The notes under the pieces were generated by a model. The model did not search any database. It was not told the origin of the DNA and worked only from the letters and a program-made list of their open reading frames with translations. The position numbers were made by a program, and so were the translations under genes. From the NCBI GenBank assembly GCA_934215995.1, contig CAKQBC010000126.1, positions 1 through 6,909 on the forward strand: 6,909 nt of DNA, read 5' to 3'. Shown here piece by piece: positions 4,658-6,909 of the stretch (within the stretch, counting starts at the first letter, position 1; each line of letters starts with the position of its first letter). Source of the DNA: an uncultured Bacillus sp. (GTDB lineage: Bacteria > Bacillota > Bacilli > Bacillales > DSM-1321).

Positions 4658-6139
4658 ATGACCCAAACGATGCTCGACGTAAGCCAGAAAGTGCATGAAT
4701 TCCTGAACGGACCAAAAAAGCTGTACATCAACGGTAAATTCGTAGAAAGCGTCTCTCAAAAAACCTTCACAACACCAAACCCTGCCACCGGAGAAGTACT
4801 GGCCGAAGTATATGAAGCCGACAGCGCCGATATTGACATTGCAGTGAAAGCTGCACGCGAAGCTTTCGACAGAGGAAGCTGGTCAAAAATGAGCGCTTCA
4901 GAAAGAAGCAGGCTTATGTACAAGCTGGCTGACCTCATGGAAGAACACAAAGCAGAATTAGCCCAATTAGAAACACTCGATAACGGGAAACCGATAGCGG
5001 AAACAACAAATGCGGATGTGCCATTAGCGATCGACCATATGCGCTATTATGCAGGCTGGTCAACAAAAATAGTCGGGCAGACCATTCCTGTCAGCGGCAA
5101 TTTCTTCAACTACACAAGACACGAGGCTGTAGGTGTCGTCGGACAGATCATCCCTTGGAATTTCCCATTGCTTATGGCGATGTGGAAGCTGGGCGCAGCA
5201 CTGGCAACCGGCTGCACGATTGTCCTGAAGCCAGCAGAGCAAACGCCTCTGTCAGCGCTTTATTTGGCTGAACTGATCGATGAGGCAGGATTCCCGCCAG
5301 GCGTCGTGAATATCGTGCCCGGATACGGGGAAACGGCCGGCCAGGCATTGGTCGATCATCCTTTAGTCAACAAAATAGCATTTACGGGAAGTACTGAAGT
5401 CGGCAAGCACATCATGTCGTCGGCAGCCAAATCCTTAAAGCGCGTCACATTGGAGCTCGGAGGCAAGTCCCCGAACATCATACTGCCGGATGCAGACCTT
5501 TCGAAGGCGGTTCCGGGTGCGTTGAACGGGGTCATGTTCAATCAGGGGCAAGTGTGCTGCGCTGGATCCCGTGTGTTTATCCAGAAGAAAATGTATGACA
5601 ATGTGGTGGCGGATATGGTTTCCCACGCCAAAAAGATTAAGCAGGGCTCGGGGCTCGATCCATCCACGCAAATGGGTCCTCTTGTTTCAAGCACTCAACA
5701 GAACCGCGTCCTGAATTATATAGAGAGCGGGCTATCGGAAGGGGCCGAAATGTTGACCGGCGGTGCGAAGCCTCAGGACGAAGGCTATTTCGTAGAGCCG
5801 ACGATCTTCAGTGCGGTTAATGATGAGATGACAATCGCGCGCGAGGAAATTTTCGGTCCTGTCATTGCGGCCATGCCGTTTGATGACCTTGATGAAATCA
5901 TTGACCGCGCCAACAGTTCTGAATACGGCCTGGCAGCCGGATTATGGACAGAAAACCTGAAGAATGCACACTATATCGCCAACCGCCTACGGGCGGGAAC
6001 GGTTTGGGTGAACTGCTACAATACATTTGATGCGGCATCCCCGTTCGGAGGCTATAAGCAATCCGGCATCGGCCGCGAGATGGGTTCCTATGCCCTGAAC
6101 AATTACACAGAAGTGAAGAGTGTCTGGATCGGAATGTAA
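4658..6139 (+). CDS. dhaS: NAD(P)-dependent aldehyde dehydrogenase, DhaS type
   Basis: A 493-residue cytoplasmic enzyme that oxidises aldehydes to carboxylic acids, full length for the class. All core motifs are present: IPWNFP (165-170) with the oxyanion Asn N168, cofactor-binding KPAEQTP (K191), FTGSTE (242-247), general-base Glu in LELGGKSP (E266), the nucleophile in GQVCCAG (C300), EEIFGPV (396-402) and [13 protein letters not shown] (462-474). The overall text, including the N-terminal [10 protein letters not shown] and the C-terminal [10 protein letters not shown], closely resembles B. subtilis DhaS as remembered, which is annotated as a putative aldehyde dehydrogenase. Physiological substrate is not known. 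It is monocistronic on the plus strand, divergent from the MFS gene across about 280 bases and convergent with the exporter pair. A candidate promoter, TTGAAG (4542-4547) with a 17-nt spacer to CATCAT, is weak. A short inverted repeat (TGTAT/ATACA) lies near 4590-4606. Confidence 0.95.
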   Translation: MTQTMLDVSQKVHEFLNGPKKLYINGKFVESVSQKTFTTPNPATGEVLAEVYEADSADIDIAVKAAREAFDRGSWSKMSASERSRLMYKLADLMEEHKAELAQLETLDNGKPIAETTNADVPLAIDHMRYYAGWSTKIVGQTIPVSGNFFNYTRHEAVGVVGQIIPWNFPLLMAMWKLGAALATGCTIVLKPAEQTPLSALYLAELIDEAGFPPGVVNIVPGYGETAGQALVDHPLVNKIAFTGSTEVGKHIMSSAAKSLKRVTLELGGKSPNIILPDADLSKAVPGALNGVMFNQGQVCCAGSRVFIQKKMYDNVVADMVSHAKKIKQGSGLDPSTQMGPLVSSTQQNRVLNYIESGLSEGAEMLTGGAKPQDEGYFVEPTIFSAVNDEMTIAREEIFGPVIAAMPFDDLDEIIDRANSSEYGLAAGLWTENLKNAHYIANRLRAGTVWVNCYNTFDAASPFGGYKQSGIGREMGSYALNNYTEVKSVWIGM

Positions 6140-6144
6140 ACCTG

Positions 6145-6180
6145 AAATGGGCAGGGTGCCGTTTGGCCCCTGCCCATTTT
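6145..6180 (+). terminator. Intrinsic terminator of dhaS
   Basis: AAATGGGCAGGG (6145-6156) pairs with CCCTGCCCATTT (6168-6179). Past a single unpaired T the stem continues GCC/GGC around a GTTT loop, giving about 15 bp, followed by a short T-run. It starts 5 nt after the stop codon. Confidence 0.92.
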
Positions 6181-6194
6181 CAACTCCTTATGAT

Positions 6195-6223
6195 AAAAGC
6201 CCCCGGCTATCCTTGCCAGGAGC
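6195..6223 (-). terminator. Intrinsic terminator of the ThrE-type exporter pair
   Basis: On the minus strand GCTCCTGGC pairs with GCCGGGGGC (9 bp with two G·U pairs, loop AAGGATA), followed by TTTTATC. It lies about 40 nt beyond the stop at 6264 and faces the dhaS terminator, so the convergent units are insulated from both sides. Confidence 0.82.
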
Positions 6224-6263
6224 CTGTCCCCATATCCTCATGCACTGCAAAAGCCTTCAGAAT

Positions 6264-6707
6264 CTATTGCCCCTGCTGGCCGATCAGCCTTTTATATACC
6301 TGGAAGAGTGCCTCTGAAAGGACAAGCCCAAGGGCTATGCTCCCGGAAATCAAAGTCGCTCTCGCGGCAAGGCTCAATGCCAGGCTGTAATCTGCCAGGA
6401 CAAAATTCCGCATCGCATCGTAGGCAAGACCTCCCGGAACGAGCGGGATAATGCCCCCCACTATAAAGATGACCATCGGCATCTTGTACAGGCGGGCGAA
6501 AGCTTGGCTCATGACGGCTATAAGCGTGGAAGCAGTCGCAGTCGCCAGGAACAGATCGACCCCGTTCTGTGAAAGCACGTAATAGCAAATCCAACCGCAC
6601 ATGCCTGTAATACCGCTCCTGATGATCGCTTCCCTCGGAATGTTGAATATGATTCCAAAACCGGCTGCCCCTACAAAACTAGTCAGTAATTGTGCTAGAT
6701 ATTCCAC
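6264..6707 (-). CDS. Threonine/serine exporter family, small (YjjB-like, ThrE_2) subunit
   Basis: A 147-residue, very hydrophobic protein with about four to five membrane helices and short loops. GGIIPLVPGGLAYDAMRNFVLA (about 84-105) is the hallmark PLVPG segment of the C-terminal half of ThrE-type exporters. In actinobacteria ThrE is one long protein exporting threonine and serine; in many other bacteria it is split into YjjP-like and YjjB-like partners, and the E. coli pair has been linked to succinate export. This gene is the small half. It starts with GTG (6705-6707), supported by AAGGTGG 9 nt upstream. That ribosome binding site overlaps the stop codon of the upstream large-half gene, so the two are translated together. 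The actual substrate is not determined by the sequence. Confidence 0.88.
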   Translation of the reverse strand: MEYLAQLLTSFVGAAGFGIIFNIPREAIIRSGITGMCGWICYYVLSQNGVDLFLATATASTLIAVMSQAFARLYKMPMVIFIVGGIIPLVPGGLAYDAMRNFVLADYSLALSLAARATLISGSIALGLVLSEALFQVYKRLIGQQGQ

Positions 6708-6716
6708 TTTTTAAAA

Positions 6717-6723
6717 CCACCTT
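6717..6723 (-). promoter_or_regulatory. Ribosome binding site overlapping the upstream stop codon (coupling site)
   Basis: AAGGTGG on the minus strand shares two bases with the TAA stop (6722-6724) of the upstream exporter gene and supports the GTG start at 6707. It decides the non-ATG start and suggests translational coupling of the two exporter halves. Confidence 0.8.
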
Positions 6724-6909
6724 AGAAGATTGCGAATACAAATGCGATCCCGCCCCCGATTGCAAATGCGGTCAAGCATGCTTCCGCCCCTTTTGATATT
6801 CCGGAAACCAAATGCCCGGCAATAAGGTCACGTACGGCATTGGTGATCAACAGCCCTGGTACGAGGGGCATGACCGAACCGATGATGATTTTATCCACTT
6901 CAACCCCCA
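6722..6909 (-). CDS. Threonine/serine exporter family, large (YjjP-like, ThrE) subunit, C-terminal part; runs off the right edge
   Basis: Only the last 61 residues are in the window. They read from GVEVDKIIIGSVMPLVPG to a hydrophobic end, GGGIAFVFAIF. The PLVPG motif followed by LLITNAVRDLIAGHLVSG, then a KGAEA segment and a glycine-rich final helix, is the C-terminal end of the ThrE (PF06738-type) domain. The small-half gene just downstream carries a parallel PLVPG...DAMRNF motif, in line with the two halves being related. The full protein should be about 250 residues in this family; the start and promoter lie outside. The stop at 6722 is 14 bases before the GTG of the partner gene, so this is the first gene of a two-gene unit. 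Confidence 0.87.
   Translation of the reverse strand, partial: GVEVDKIIIGSVMPLVPGLLITNAVRDLIAGHLVSGISKGAEACLTAFAIGGGIAFVFAIF

Overview
The window looks like a chromosomal segment from a member of the Bacillaceae (low-to-moderate GC Firmicutes). The grounds are strong AGGAGG-type ribosome binding sites, compact intrinsic terminators with T-runs, and a protein set typical of Bacillus relatives: a secreted polysaccharide deacetylase, a ChaB-family protein, a probable DUF2653 protein, a DhaS-type aldehyde dehydrogenase and a split ThrE-type exporter. No phage, plasmid, CRISPR or insertion-sequence genes are visible.

Layout, left to right. (a) 1-420, minus: the N-terminal part of a secreted NodB-type deacetylase, cut by the window edge. 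(b) 501-1565, minus: a probable three-gene unit made of a signal-peptide/glycine-rich membrane protein, a DUF2653-like protein whose start overlaps it by 13 bases, and a ChaB-like protein, closed by an intrinsic terminator. (c) 1566-2066: about 500 bases without a convincing protein gene. It holds a perfect 7-bp inverted repeat and a roughly 190-bp element bounded by imperfect inverted repeats and rich in internal hairpins. (d) 2034-2155, minus: a tRNA-like gene with canonical acceptor, D and T arms but an anticodon arm enlarged to a loop of about 20-22 nt that can itself fold. It has its own terminator and no encoded CCA. (e) 2240-2755, minus: a GNAT acetyltransferase. (f) 2998-3108, plus: a possible 36-codon small ORF with a good ribosome binding site. 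(g) 3181-4377, minus: a 12-helix MFS transporter with its own terminator. (h) 4658-6139, plus: an NAD(P)-dependent aldehyde dehydrogenase (dhaS) with a strong terminator. (i) 6264-6909, minus: a ThrE-type exporter split into two genes, the upstream one running off the right edge. It converges on dhaS and has a terminator facing the other way.

The protein genes are mostly independent housekeeping or accessory units, with the three-gene unit and the exporter pair as the only operons suggested. The most unusual part is the non-coding stretch at 1597-2155: a structurally aberrant tRNA-like RNA with a dedicated terminator beside a structured, repeat-like element. All functional statements are from sequence reading alone. 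No database or folding program was used.
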